Source of the DNA: Leptolyngbya sp. FACHB-60
GTDB taxonomy: Bacteria > Cyanobacteriota > Cyanobacteriia > Phormidesmidales > Phormidesmidaceae
Reading direction: 5' to 3'
Length of the DNA: 64,000 bases
NCBI RefSeq assembly: GCF_014695775.1
Contig: NZ_JACJOX010000011.1
Location: 84,637-148,636, forward strand
Made by a program: the position numbers and the translations under genes. The stretch's first letter is position 1. Each line of letters begins with the position of its first letter. Shown piece by piece: positions 44,303 through 54,400 of this stretch. The notes under the pieces were generated by a model. That model saw only the letters and a list, made by a program, of their open reading frames with translations, ran no database searches and was not told the DNA's origin.

Positions 44303-44509
44303 GGTTGCAGCTTTACCAGGCTCTGCTAATGTCGAGGCAGCTGTTCTCGTTGAACCCCCTCTGGGAACGGTTACGGCTTGCCAATACTAAACTCATTATG
44401 ACCCTTGCGGCTTTTGGCGAAAAACCCGTGTCTTTGGTGCTTTTTTAATGGCATGACCAATGTTTTGCCTTAAAGACCGAGGTTTTGTACTAACCTTAAC
44501 GCCCCTGGG

Positions 44510-45631
44510 CTAGTCAAGATAGGTCTGCAACAGGCGAATCACCGCTGCTACCGAGGCCAGTGATGCCGTTTCAGTTGCGGTGTGGTATTCGGTGGTAGGA
44601 ATTTGCAGCGTGGTGCCCGTTACCGACCCTTCTGTAGCGGCGGTGAGGCGACCCATCTCGGTGCGCCCCAGTGAGTAGGGCTTAGGGCGACTCAGATTTT
44701 GGGCGGCAATGTAGTCGTCTTTATAGCTGTAGGGAATGTCGAGCCGGGTGCAGCGATCGGCTAGCTCTTGAGTAATGCCGGTGGCAAAATCGGCGCTGGC
44801 ATCTTTGCGACGCAGGGTGACGAGCTGCTGGTCGGCGGCCTCGCGGCTGTGGTAGGGGCTGGTGTCGAGGGCGACCAGCCGCTGGGTCGCGATGCGCTGC
44901 CGCTGAAACCACGACAGCGCGTAGCGCCAGCTGCGGCCCGACTCTTCCTGGGCGGTGAACAGGGCGGTGCCCTCAAACCCGCAGCGAAACAAAAAGATAA
45001 TGATGGCGGCGCTGATTACATTGTCGAGCTGAGCCGAAATATAGCCATCCTTGAATTGCAGGCGGTCTAAAAACGATATCGGGGTGCCAGGCTGAAGGTA
45101 GTCGAGCCCGTCGACCTCAAAAATCAGGTTCTTGCGTTCGGGGCAAATGTAGGAGTTGGTGATAGTCCCCTGGCCGATGTAGGTGCCGGTGTAGGGCAGG
45201 TGGGCCTGCACCCGCTGCCCCTGAAAGCGGTTCTCAATGGTGTGCAGCATTTGCTCAGACACCGAGTCGCCCGTTAGCTCGCCCTGGTTGCTTGCAATAA
45301 AGGCGGCATATTGAAACTCGTTGGGGCCGGTGCAGAGTAGGCCGTGGCGATCGATATGGGCCGACAGCATCAGGTCGTGGGGGCGGCGACCCTGAGCCAC
45401 CAAGACACCGTGGTAGTAACTGACCTCGGCCCCAACCTCGTCTAGCTCGCGCCGCAGCACCCGAAAAAACGAATCTTCGCTGCCTACCACCGAGGGCTCG
45501 CGAATCAGAAATTGCAGAATTTCAAGAAAATCGGCTAGGCCTTCTAGGGGTGCTGGAGCAGGGGCTAAAGCAGCCTGGGCAGCAGCAGCGGGGCCAACAA
45601 GTTGGTCAACAACCAGGTTCAGTGGGCTCAT
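44510..45631 (-). CDS. M42/M20-like metallopeptidase
   Basis: A 373-residue protein of the M42 group. Metal ligands are visible: His and Asp in LSAHIDRHGLL, Asp in SAQLDNVISAAI, the Glu pair in TAQEESGRSW, Asp in VALDTSPYH and His in PTTEYHTATE. It starts with a 30-residue Ala-rich stretch before the catalytic domain. It is distinct from the M42 gene at 21911 and is probably a paralogue with different substrates. The first codon is ATG 45631. Confidence 0.78.
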   Translation of the reverse strand: MSPLNLVVDQLVGPAAAAQAALAPAPAPLEGLADFLEILQFLIREPSVVGSEDSFFRVLRRELDEVGAEVSYYHGVLVAQGRRPHDLMLSAHIDRHGLLCTGPNEFQYAAFIASNQGELTGDSVSEQMLHTIENRFQGQRVQAHLPYTGTYIGQGTITNSYICPERKNLIFEVDGLDYLQPGTPISFLDRLQFKDGYISAQLDNVISAAIIIFLFRCGFEGTALFTAQEESGRSWRYALSWFQRQRIATQRLVALDTSPYHSREAADQQLVTLRRKDASADFATGITQELADRCTRLDIPYSYKDDYIAAQNLSRPKPYSLGRTEMGRLTAATEGSVTGTTLQIPTTEYHTATETASLASVAAVIRLLQTYLD

Positions 45632-45848
45632 AGAAAAGGCCTGCCAGAGGTTTGCCTGCGGTGCTGAAAACGTGACTGGGCGGGGTGAAACTGGGGCGGA
45701 CAGCCTGCGGAGTAAACGCGATCGCCCCTATATCTATGTATCCCAGAACACTACCCCGAAGCCCTGTGACGTTTAGTGAAGCCCAATACAAATCCAGCAG
45801 TTTTTTCGCGATCGCATTAATCCTGCAAACCCCAGTGGAGAACCGGAG

Positions 45849-45854
45849 TATACT
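45849..45854 (+). promoter_or_regulatory. Possible -10 element of the Rrf2-cysK unit
   Basis: TATACT at 45849-45854 in GGAGTATACTAAAAGG, about 32 bases before the Rrf2 GTG start. No good -35 is seen at the right distance, so activation or repression by a regulator, perhaps Rrf2 itself, is possible. Confidence 0.4.
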
Positions 45855-45885
45855 AAAAGGTATCGCTCTTTACCCCGCCCGCCCT

Positions 45886-46320
45886 GTGGATTTGTCTTCT
45901 AAAAGTGAATATGCTCTGCTAGCTCTGCTAGAACTGAGCCCCCACTATGCCAGCGGCGAGCCGCTGCAAATTCGGCAGATTGCCAGCCAGCAGAATATCC
46001 CCGATCGCTATCTAGAGCAACTGCTGGCCACCCTGCGCCGGGCGGGCCTAGTCAAGAGCCAGCGCGGGGCGCGGGGCGGCTATCTGCTGGCCCGTGATCC
46101 ATGGAAGATTACCCTCTATGATGTGGTGAGCTGCATAGAAGGGTTTGAGCCCCAGGCCGACCCCACCCAAGTGTCTAACACGCCAGAAGCGCAGGTTATT
46201 CAAGGTGTGTGGGGAGAGGTGCGCCAAGCCGCCGAGGGGGTGCTGCACAAGTACACCTTGCAAGACATGGTCGAAAAGCGCAACGCCCAACAACAAGTCG
46301 ACATTATGTATTACATCTAG
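45886..46320 (+). CDS. Rrf2-family regulator (CymR-like) in the cysK unit
   Basis: A 144-residue winged-helix protein. The start MDLSSKSEYALLALLELS and the recognition helix QNIPDRYLEQLLATLRRAGLVKSQRGARGGYLLA are typical of Rrf2. It has only one Cys, so it lacks the three-Cys cluster of IscR-type sensors and is closer to CymR (cysteine metabolism). I start at GTG 45886; the frame is open to 45685 but lacks family residues there. It lies 9 bp before cysK, so it likely controls sulfur or cysteine genes. Confidence 0.85.
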   Translation: MDLSSKSEYALLALLELSPHYASGEPLQIRQIASQQNIPDRYLEQLLATLRRAGLVKSQRGARGGYLLARDPWKITLYDVVSCIEGFEPQADPTQVSNTPEAQVIQGVWGEVRQAAEGVLHKYTLQDMVEKRNAQQQVDIMYYI

Positions 46321-46329
46321 GCCAGGCCC

Positions 46330-47292
46330 ATGCGAATTGCCGAAAACGTGACTCAACTCATTGGCCGCACCCCCCTGGTGCAGCTCAACCGCATTCCCCA
46401 AGAGGCCGGCTGCCTAGCCCGGCTGGTAGTCAAACTTGAGGGCATGAACCCCTCGTCCTCCGTTAAAGACCGCATTGGCATCAACATGATTGAGGCCGCC
46501 GAAGCCGAAGGATTAATCACTCCCGGCAAAACCACCCTGGTCGAGCCCACCTCGGGCAACACTGGCATTGCCCTGGCCATGGCGGCGGCGGCGAAGGGCT
46601 ACCGTCTGATTCTCACCATGCCCGAGACCATGAGTTCTGAGCGGCGAGCCATGCTGCGGGCCTACGGGGCTGAGCTAGAACTCACCCCCGGCGTAGCCGG
46701 TATGTCAGGCTGCATCCAGCGGGCTCAGGATATTCTCGACACCCTGCCCGATGCCTACATGCTGCAACAGTTTCGCAATCCGGCCAACCCCGACATTCAC
46801 CGCCGCACCACCGCTGAAGAAATCTGGGCCGACACCGATGGCCAGGTCGACATCTTGGTGGCCGGCGTGGGCACGGGCGGCACCATCACTGGCGTGGCTG
46901 ATGTACTGAAGCAGCGCAAGCCGGGGTTCAAGGCGATCGCCGTCGAACCCATCAACAGCCCAGTACTGTCAGGCGGGCGGCCTGGCTCCCACAAAATTCA
47001 GGGCATTGGGGCCGGTTTCGTCCCTGAAGTCTTGAACGTGAGCCTGATCGACGAAGTGGTGCAGGTCAGTGACGAGGATGCGATCGCCTACGGTCGCCGT
47101 CTCGCCCGCGAGGAGGGCCTGCTCTCGGGCATTTCCACCGGAGCCGCCGTCAAGGCCGCTGTGGATGTGGGCTGCCGCCCCGAAAACGACGGCAAGCTGA
47201 TTGTGATCATTCAGCCCAGCTTTGGTGAGCGCTACCTGAGCACGCCGCTGTTTCAAGACGCCGAGCTGATGGCTCCCTTGGTGATGAGCTAG
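46330..47292 (+). CDS. cysK: Cysteine synthase (O-acetylserine sulfhydrylase)
   Basis: A 320-residue PLP enzyme. Visible: Lys46 in SSSVKDRIG (Schiff-base lysine), [19 protein letters not shown] for the PLP phosphate, and [13 protein letters not shown] near the C-terminus. It joins O-acetylserine and sulfide to make cysteine. It is in one unit with the Rrf2 regulator and translated 9 bp downstream of it. Confidence 0.95.
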   Translation: MRIAENVTQLIGRTPLVQLNRIPQEAGCLARLVVKLEGMNPSSSVKDRIGINMIEAAEAEGLITPGKTTLVEPTSGNTGIALAMAAAAKGYRLILTMPETMSSERRAMLRAYGAELELTPGVAGMSGCIQRAQDILDTLPDAYMLQQFRNPANPDIHRRTTAEEIWADTDGQVDILVAGVGTGGTITGVADVLKQRKPGFKAIAVEPINSPVLSGGRPGSHKIQGIGAGFVPEVLNVSLIDEVVQVSDEDAIAYGRRLAREEGLLSGISTGAAVKAAVDVGCRPENDGKLIVIIQPSFGERYLSTPLFQDAELMAPLVMS

Positions 47293-47324
47293 TAATCTGT
47301 CAAGCTAAAGGTGATGGGTCAGTG

Positions 47325-47390
47325 GGGTGTAGGATTCAAGGTTTCAGGTTCACGATCGGCCTTGAACCGTACACCTTAAACCCTACACCC
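47325..47390. repeat. 9-bp inverted repeat after cysK
   Basis: Arms GGGTGTAGG (47325-47333) and CCTACACCC (47382-47390) enclose AAGGTTTCAGGTTCACG and CCTTGAACCG. It is similar to the 21844-21884 repeat and may be a transcript-end hairpin for cysK. Confidence 0.5.
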
Positions 47391-47475
47391 CCTCTATTCG
47401 AGCCTGTCACAATCAGCCTGCTTAAGTACTAGTTTCTCTAAATTCTGCAAATTAGTCCTGCAAACCTGTAGCGTA

Positions 47476-48144
47476 GTGACTGCCAAGGAATTTGATATCG
47501 ACCGGGCGATCGCCCTGCTGCGCGAGGCGGTGGCCCCGTTTCCCAAAGCCGCTATGTTTCAGCTGGCGGAAGAGGGTTTCGACACGGTATACGAGCAGCT
47601 CGTTGCCTGTATCATCTCCATTCGCACCTACGACGAGGTGAGCGTGGTGGTGGCGCAGCGGCTGTTTGCTCGGGCGCGATCGCCAGAGCAAATGGTGGAG
47701 CTGGAGGTGGAAGAGATTTTGACCCTCATCGACGGGTCTACCTTTGCAGAGAACAAGGCTCCACAGATTCATCAGATTTCCCAGCAAATTTTGACTGAGC
47801 TGGACGGCAACCTGCCCGCCGACCCCGAGGTGCTGATTCAGTTCAAGGGGGTGGGGCCGAAGTGTGCCCACTTGGCGCTGGGGGTGGCGCTGGGCTACCC
47901 CTGTATCAGCGTCGATGTGCATGTGCACCGGGTTACGAACCGCTGGGGCTATGTGCAAACCAAGTCGCCCGAAAAAACCATGACGGCCCTGGAAGCCAAA
48001 CTGCCGCAGCCCTACTGGGTTGAGCTCAATCGGCTGCTGGTGCCCTTTGGCAAACATATCTGCACGGGCAGTCGACCCAAATGTGGGCGCTGCCCTCTAG
48101 CCGACATGTGTGCTCAGGTTGGAGTTGCTTCGGCTGCTCTTTAG
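47476..48144 (+). CDS. Endonuclease III-like HhH-GPD DNA glycosylase
   Basis: A 222-residue protein. The helix-hairpin-helix FKGVGPKCAHLALGV carries the conserved Lys, and SVDVHVHRVTNRWG carries the catalytic Asp. The C-terminal iron-sulfur cluster spacing C-x6-C-x2-C-x5-C is present (CTGSRPKCGRCPLADMC). It should excise oxidised pyrimidines and cut abasic DNA. It may be a paralogue of the main nth. GTG 47476 starts the frame. Confidence 0.87.
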   Translation: MTAKEFDIDRAIALLREAVAPFPKAAMFQLAEEGFDTVYEQLVACIISIRTYDEVSVVVAQRLFARARSPEQMVELEVEEILTLIDGSTFAENKAPQIHQISQQILTELDGNLPADPEVLIQFKGVGPKCAHLALGVALGYPCISVDVHVHRVTNRWGYVQTKSPEKTMTALEAKLPQPYWVELNRLLVPFGKHICTGSRPKCGRCPLADMCAQVGVASAAL

Positions 48145-48466
48145 TGCTTCGGCAAGCTTTAATCTACGAGTTTGTAGCGTGGCATCGAGTTTATGATACC
48201 CCCTGGGATGATGCCTTCAGAAGGCTATTATCCTTTCGCTTTGGCTCCTAAGAAGTGTAATATCGTCTCAGAAAAGTAGGCTATAGAGAGAATTAACATA
48301 GGTTTCTGCGTATGACCGATGAAGCTGCCCGCCGTAACCTAGCTATTTTGGGTCGGATCAGTGCCTACAGCTGCTAGAGTTTTCTTCGACGTTTCTATAA
48401 ATCCTAACGCAATGCTCTATGGCACGTTTGGAGTCAGCAAAAATCTTGTTCTCCAGTAGCGCCTTG
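48145..48466. other. Gene-poor stretch after the endonuclease III-like gene
   Basis: About 320 bp with no intact gene. It holds a possible -10 (GCTATAGAG near 48281) and a 21-codon frame from ATG 48312 (MTDEAARRNLAILGRISAYS) that stops after a Cys; it may be a broken N-terminus or chance. The region runs into the remnant on the other strand at 48467. Confidence 0.3.
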
Positions 48467-48688
48467 TCATGTGCTGTGCGACTCTTCTTGATCTGTCAAT
48501 TCTTCAATCTCATTCGAGATTAGTTTGCAATGTGCTCCTTTGTGTAATTTATCAACAAATTTTCGCAGTTCTGACAAACGTTCATCACCCATAGGTACAG
48601 AGGAAAGTAGTTTCGTGACAAATTTTGGACCATGGGTTCCTATGTCTGGACAAAAATTCTCTATCTCACCGACAGGTACCAATTTGAA
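48467..48688 (-). pseudogene. C-terminal fragment of a DUF4435/OLD-type ATPase-like gene
   Basis: The frame (VPVGEIENFCPDIGTHGPKFV, then SVPMGDERLSELRKFVDKL) reads like the C-terminus of the TOPRIM/DUF4435 or OLD-family proteins, where a VPVGE-x-E...HGPKW motif is common. The fragment has no ATPase part. It is AT-richer than the flanks and has no true start: the first codon is the TTG at 48682 and the frame opens about 6 bases earlier, next to the truncated gene at 48666. I am fairly sure of the similarity and less sure of the exact family. Confidence 0.55.
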
Positions 48689-48953
48689 AAGGGTCTACCA
48701 CCAGCACGCCGTCGCTGCCGATGACGATGCTGCCATTACAGATGGCCATGTTGGGGTCGGTGGGTGGAAAGTCTACGCTGGCGATCAGCCCGTAAACGCC
48801 ATCGCCCAGTTCTTCTAGGGTGAGCCCAGCTGACTCTAGGGTGACCGGAGCCGAGGTATCTTGGGCTGTAGCACGAGGTTGCAGAGCAATCAGCCCCACT
48901 GCCGTCACCGTTACCAGTAGCAGCACTAATACCCATTGTTGTAGCTGTTTCAT
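48666..48953 (-). pseudogene. Truncated metallo-beta-lactamase-fold hydrolase
   Basis: A signal segment (QQWVLVLLLVTVTAVGLIAL) and then GDGVYGLIASVDFPPTDPNMAICNGSIVIG followed by DGVLVVDPFQ, the start of a secreted MBL-fold protein. The HxHxDH metal motif and everything after it are missing: the frame runs into the AT-rich fragment and stops at 48666. The protein is about one quarter of the family's usual length, so it cannot be functional as a hydrolase. Confidence 0.8.
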
Positions 48954-49135
48954 TGCTTAAAGCCCTGGAAACAATACGATTTGCGGTTTGACACCCTAGG
49001 GCAGGTACTTCTCAAACTACAGTCGTTCCACAATATCGAACTTTGAAAGCTATGGCTAGGTGGTCAAGCAAAGCCATGGGTAGGATCGCTTTCATCTAGG
49101 CTACCGGATCCTTTTTAAGCACTTCCTTTATAAAA

Positions 49136-50128
49136 TCAGCGCAATCGCACCTGAGCCTGTATGGGCAGGTGGTCTGACGCCTGGGCGGCCTCGGCGACAA
49201 CTTCGGCGGTCACCAGATCTAGGGTAGCGGGAGTGTAAAAGATATAGTCGAGAACGTACTGAGGCTGATCGGACGGAAAGGTAAATGACGATGGGGCCGT
49301 GGGCAGTGCCGAGGTCAGCACTGGAGAATCGAGTAGGAATTGAATCGATCGCGGATCGTCGCCTTCGTTGCGGTTGAGGCTGCTATTGAAGTCGCCTAAC
49401 AGCAGAACGGGGTAGTCCTCGGCGTAGCCCTCAGCTAGCTCGCGCACCACCTGGGTTTGGCGGATGCGGGTAGGGGCATCAAACGCTTCGAGGTGAACGT
49501 TGATCACGATCAGGGTTTGGCCAGATACGTCGATTTCAGTCACCTGGGCAACGCGATCGAGGTACAGCGCGTTGTAGTAAAACGGATTCGTCGGTACCTT
49601 TTCTAGCACCAGCCGTTCGTTGCGGCGAACGGGGTAGCGACTGAGCACCGCCTGGCCCGAGATCACCTGCTTATAGTGAGCCTGAGGTGGCCAGTAGGGG
49701 AAAGGCACGTAGCGTTTGTCCCAGTTGACGGCGATCGCCCCAAAGGCCATCTCCAGCGCCGCCGCCACCGCATACTGCTGGTTGAGGTTGAACGATCGGT
49801 AGGCATCAAAGTCAATTTCTTGCAGCGCCAGAATATCGGGTTGGAGAGTTTGTAGGGCGGCGATCGCCGTAGCCTGATTCACCTCAAAGAGTGCTTTGTC
49901 TCGCTCGACCGCCTGCTGGTTGGTCAGCCCTGATAGGTAGCCAATGTTGTAGCTCACTACGCTAAGCTGCTCAGGGTTGGTTACACCTGGGGGATACGCC
50001 TCGTAGGTAACCAGGTTGTCGTAGTCAGCAGCTTTCCAGTTAGGAGAGCTGATATAGACGAAGGTGCCTACCAGCGCTGTCACCGGCAACCCCAGCGCCA
50101 GCGATACAGTGACGAAAACATTTTTCAT
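49136..50128 (-). CDS. Endonuclease/exonuclease/phosphatase-family hydrolase
   Basis: A 330-residue protein with an N-terminal membrane or signal segment (VSLALGLPVTALVGTFVYI). The EEP catalytic residues are all present: Asn in VVSYNIGYL, Glu in ALQEIDFD, VINVHLEAFD, GDFNSSLN and the terminal SDHLPIQ. It is a metal-dependent phosphodiesterase or nuclease of unknown substrate, probably facing the periplasm. Its start codon is only 11 bp from the start of the divergent MFS gene. Confidence 0.85.
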   Translation of the reverse strand: MKNVFVTVSLALGLPVTALVGTFVYISSPNWKAADYDNLVTYEAYPPGVTNPEQLSVVSYNIGYLSGLTNQQAVERDKALFEVNQATAIAALQTLQPDILALQEIDFDAYRSFNLNQQYAVAAALEMAFGAIAVNWDKRYVPFPYWPPQAHYKQVISGQAVLSRYPVRRNERLVLEKVPTNPFYYNALYLDRVAQVTEIDVSGQTLIVINVHLEAFDAPTRIRQTQVVRELAEGYAEDYPVLLLGDFNSSLNRNEGDDPRSIQFLLDSPVLTSALPTAPSSFTFPSDQPQYVLDYIFYTPATLDLVTAEVVAEAAQASDHLPIQAQVRLR

Positions 50129-50139
50129 AGATTGATTTT

Positions 50140-51354
50140 ATGACCTCAGCTAACCCCTCGCGCCTGCCGCTGCGGTTTTGGATTGCTGCTCTGGTGGCGT
50201 TTATCAATGCGGTGGGGTTCACGCTAATTATTCCGCTAATTTACCCTTACGCGGTGGAGTTTGGCCTGAGCGACTTTCAAGCCAGTCTGCTGACTACGGC
50301 CTATGCGGCGGCACAGTTTGTGGCTACCCCCATCCTGGGGCGACTGTCCGATCGCATGGGCCGCAAGCCCTTGCTAATTGTCAGCCTGCTGGGCACAGTG
50401 GGGGCGAATTTGATGGCGGGGCTGGCCCCAGTGGCCTGGGTGCTGTTTGTGGCGCGCCTGCTCGACGGGATCACTGGCGGCAATACCTCTATCGCCCAGG
50501 CGATCGTTAGCGACATCACCACGCCAGAGCAGCGGGCGCGGGCCTACGGTATTTTTGGGGCAGTATTTCGGCTGGGGTTTGTGGTGGGGCCACCGCTGAG
50601 CTACGTGGCGCAGCTGGTGCCGCCGCTACCGGGGTTTACCAGCCTGGGCATGGGGTTTTTGTTTTCGGCGGCGATCGCCCTATTTGCCACTGGGCTTTGC
50701 CTGGTGCTGCTGCCAGAAACTCTAGAGACCGGCTCCAGCAGGTTTCAGTTTTCCTGGCAGGATTTTGGCTTTGGTCGGCTGGCTAGGTCGGCCACCGATG
50801 GGCGCTTTGGCCGCATTTTTTGGCTGACCTTCTTTAGCGGTTTTACCTTTACAATCTTTACCTTTGCCTTTCAGCCCTTCTTTCTTAAGGTGCTGGGGCA
50901 AGATGCCCGCAACCTGGCGATTATGTTCGCGGCGGTGGGGATGATTGGCTTTGTGACTCAGGTGTTTGCCCTAGAGCCGCTGCGGCGGCGGTTTCGGCTC
51001 GTGCAGATTTTGGCGGGGGCGTTGGCCGCGCGGGGCGTTTTGTTTTTGCTGATGCCCGCGTTTCCTAATATCGTGGCGTTTGTGGCGATCGCCGTCATCT
51101 TCAGCGCCGTCAACTCGTTCCCCATGCCGCTGATCGATGCGCTGCTGTCGCTCAACAGCGGCCCGCGCGAACAGGGGGAAGTGATGGGGCTAAACGCCTC
51201 GTACCTGAGCATTTCCAATGCGATCGGCCCAGCGACGGCGGGGCTACTGGTCAGCGTCAGCTACAGCTTCCCGTTTTGGATTGCTGGAGCGCTAACGCTG
51301 CTGACCGCCTGGTTTGCGATGACGCTATCGGGTCGAGGCATAGCGAAGGCATAA
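50140..51354 (+). CDS. Major facilitator superfamily transporter
   Basis: A 404-residue membrane protein with about 12 helices. The motif A loop GRLSDRMGRKPL follows helix 2. The start (FWIAALVAFINAVGFTLIIPLIYPYA) and the repeat (GVTFTIFTFAFQPFFLKVLG-type helix) are typical of drug or sugar efflux proteins (TetA/DHA1-like). The substrate is not known. ATG 50140 is the start. Confidence 0.85.
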   Translation: MTSANPSRLPLRFWIAALVAFINAVGFTLIIPLIYPYAVEFGLSDFQASLLTTAYAAAQFVATPILGRLSDRMGRKPLLIVSLLGTVGANLMAGLAPVAWVLFVARLLDGITGGNTSIAQAIVSDITTPEQRARAYGIFGAVFRLGFVVGPPLSYVAQLVPPLPGFTSLGMGFLFSAAIALFATGLCLVLLPETLETGSSRFQFSWQDFGFGRLARSATDGRFGRIFWLTFFSGFTFTIFTFAFQPFFLKVLGQDARNLAIMFAAVGMIGFVTQVFALEPLRRRFRLVQILAGALAARGVLFLLMPAFPNIVAFVAIAVIFSAVNSFPMPLIDALLSLNSGPREQGEVMGLNASYLSISNAIGPATAGLLVSVSYSFPFWIAGALTLLTAWFAMTLSGRGIAKA

Positions 51355-51451
51355 GGAATAAGGATTCAATACCGTGGGATGGCCATCTTGGCTAGCCACG
51401 GTCAGGCAGGATGCTTAACCTACAAAACGTGGGTTCTATTAAATCCTATTC

Positions 51452-54400
51452 CTAAGCCACCTCTTCTAGTACCTCAGCCCCTGTTTCAGCTTCGCCCAGC
51501 ACGGTGAGGAATTGTAGCGCCATCGCAATGTAGGTGGCGCACTGGGTCGGCGGCAGTTGATAGAATGCCTGCCAGGCAGCGGCCTTGTCAGATTCGTAGG
51601 CGGCAATGCGATCGGGCTGTTGGTCGAGCCAGCCGAGGCGCACGGCGTGGCCAATCAGCACATCAAGGTAGATGTGGTCTTCAAAGTAGAGATCGGGGTT
51701 GACCTTGAAGATTTCGCCCATTTCGCGCAGGGCTTCGAGGTTGACGTGGCGATATTCGGGAGCCTGAATTTTGTTTAGCAGGTGGGTAATGCGGCGCTCA
51801 AAGTTTTGCTCGCCGGGGGTCATTTCGGAGAGAATGCGATCGCTGTCCAACCTGTTTTTGCGGTCAAACTTATTGCCGATCACAATGCCCTTGGAGTGCT
51901 TTAACACCTCCCACACCTGGGTATAAAACTCCTCCGAGATGCGGGCAATTTCACCGTCAATTACCCGCTTGCGCCACCAGTCGTGGGCACTGGGCGCTTC
52001 GGCTTCTTCGGCGGCGGGTTCGATATCCGTGGGCACCACCTGCCAGTTGATCGGGTTGTGGGGCTTAACATGCAGCGACTCGCGCCGAAAGATCGATTGA
52101 TTCAACCCGTCGAACCCGGCTAGCACCTGGCGCAGGCGAGTCTTAAGCTCAAAGGGGCTGAGGTCGATCAGTTGACCGTAGGCCTCGTCTTGGGTAATGC
52201 CGCGCTCGCGGGCCAGTTCGCTGGTAATCAGCAGCAGCAGGTAGCCCACTCGCAGGGTCATCAGTCCTTTGAAGAGGGAAGGCTCCGCTTTGATCAGAAT
52301 GCTAAGGTCGATCAGCACCTCCTGGGTGAGCACATGGTCGCGCACGTCGTCGCCGCAGAAGGTGCGTATTTTGTCGACGATCTCGCTGTGACCCATGGGC
52401 TCGCTAATCAGCGATTCCTCGCTGTAGGATTTGCCCACGGAGATTTGCTTCTGGCGCACCAGCAGCTCGGTTACCGCATCGGACAGGGTGATATCGGCCT
52501 TCCCTAAAAGCCCGGCCGCCCGGCGCAAGATGCCCCACTGCTCAAGCTGGCTGGCCTTGGCATAAACCTCATCCAGCAGGTCTTCGACGGTGATAGCGTA
52601 ATTGGAGCCGCCGAAGCCAGTATTAAAGCCACTGCCGTGCAAATGCTTGAGGGTGCTGAGCAGCTCAATTTGTTCGTAGATGTTGTTTGACTGGCGCAGC
52701 TGGGCGAGCAGATGGTCGAGGTTGGTTTCGTTTTCTAAGGTGTATTCTTCGAGCAGCGACAGGGGGCCGTCGCGATCGGGCTCAAAGCCTAAGTAGGCCG
52801 TCCACAGGGGAGTGTAGCCCACGGAGGTGCTGCCCAGCTGGTAGCCGTTGACGTTTTCGACCCGCTCTAGGCTGGTGGTCATCATCAGCTGGTGCAAGGG
52901 GCCAAGTTTGACAGGGACGTGATCGCAGCGATCGTCCTGCAATTCTTGCATCAGCGCCATCAGCGGCGACTCATAGATTGGTTTGTGACCTAGCTCAAAC
53001 ATGGCGTGGGTCAGCAGCAGCGTCACAGTGGGCCGCCCCGGCTCGCGCCAGTGGTCGTAGATATAGGCCAGCTCGCTGCGAATTTGGGCGACCAGAAAGT
53101 GGTAGTCGAGAGTGAGATAAAACCGCTGCTGATCTAAGAACGACGGCAAAAACACCACCGACTCGCCCCTGATGCGAAAAATTCGCGAGGTGGTCAGGCT
53201 GCGCAGCCGCCGCACTGGGCGACCGCTGAGGTTTAGCTTGTCGTTCTTGCCAATTTCGGCATAGGTCGACGATAGCTCAGTGGCTGGAAACACCTGCACC
53301 GGGTCAATCTCTTCTAGGGTTTGGGTAGGCAGACCGTAGGTGGCAAGCTCCGTTTGCAGAGCCTTGTCTTCGGCTAGCAGAGCTACCTGCACCACTGGGT
53401 AGCGATGGTCACCTAGGGCGCGGTGCCGCCCCAGGGGGTCGATATCACTGGGTTTGAGGAGTCCGTCTTGAAGCAGCTGCCCTAGGAGATAGAGACTCTG
53501 GGCCCACACCAAAGGCAGGTTATCGTTGGGTAAGCGGGGCTGGCTGCCAGGCTTTGCCCGTTCGGCCTCCAGGTTATCTTCGGGCACGTAATATAGCTCG
53601 GGCAGCAGGCCATGGCCGTCGCGATCGACGGTGAGAGCCGCCAAGCGCTCTTGGTAAAAGAGGATTTGGTCGCGATCGCCCTCAAATAAACTGTCTAGCC
53701 ATAGGTAGGTAAAAAACAGCGGCCACTCGCACTCAATGTGCTCAAACTGGCGCAGTTCCTCCGGCTCGTAGTGCAGTCGGTGGGTGTCTTCAATCACGGT
53801 CTGGTGACCGTCGCGCAAAAACCGCTTGCAGCCGTAGGGGCCTTGCAGCTTGTCGATGATTTTTTGCCGGGTCTTTTGGGCCAGCTGCTCGTCGTCAATG
53901 GCAAAGGCTGGGTAACCCACCACGCTCAGCAGCGCCGCGTCAATTTCTTTTGACCCCGACTCTCGGGGCAGCAGCGACTCTAGGGTAATGCGAGCGCGGG
54001 CAATCTCATCGGTGAGCACGTGAATAGTGGAGGACTGTCCTCCGCGCATGCCAAACAGGTTAAATCCTCGCAGCGCCTCTAAAGCCGCCTTGGCCATGCC
54101 CACGGAGCTAGCGTTGAGCTCGGGCTTGCCGTGGTTCATTTTGTTGCCCCGTTCCCAAATGCCGTAGTCGGGGGTGCGGTAGGCGCGGCCAATGTAGTAG
54201 ACCAGGTTCTGCACAAAGTTGACTTCATCCTGGGTGTAGATGATTTGCAGCCCCGAGGCCGTCATCTGGGCCAGCATGAGCAAAAACACCGAGGTGGCGT
54301 CGATTTGCAGGTGGCCCCACTCGTCGTCCCCCACGACCGGTAGCCCAGTGCCCGTGTCGTACTTGGCATGCAGCGCTTGCAGCGGATCCTGTCGCTCTTT

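Noticed and set aside
48312..48377. 21-codon ORF MTDEAARRNLAILGRISAYS
   Set aside because: It has a coding-like start but ends at once, and no continuation is found. It was noted in the intergenic entry rather than called a gene.
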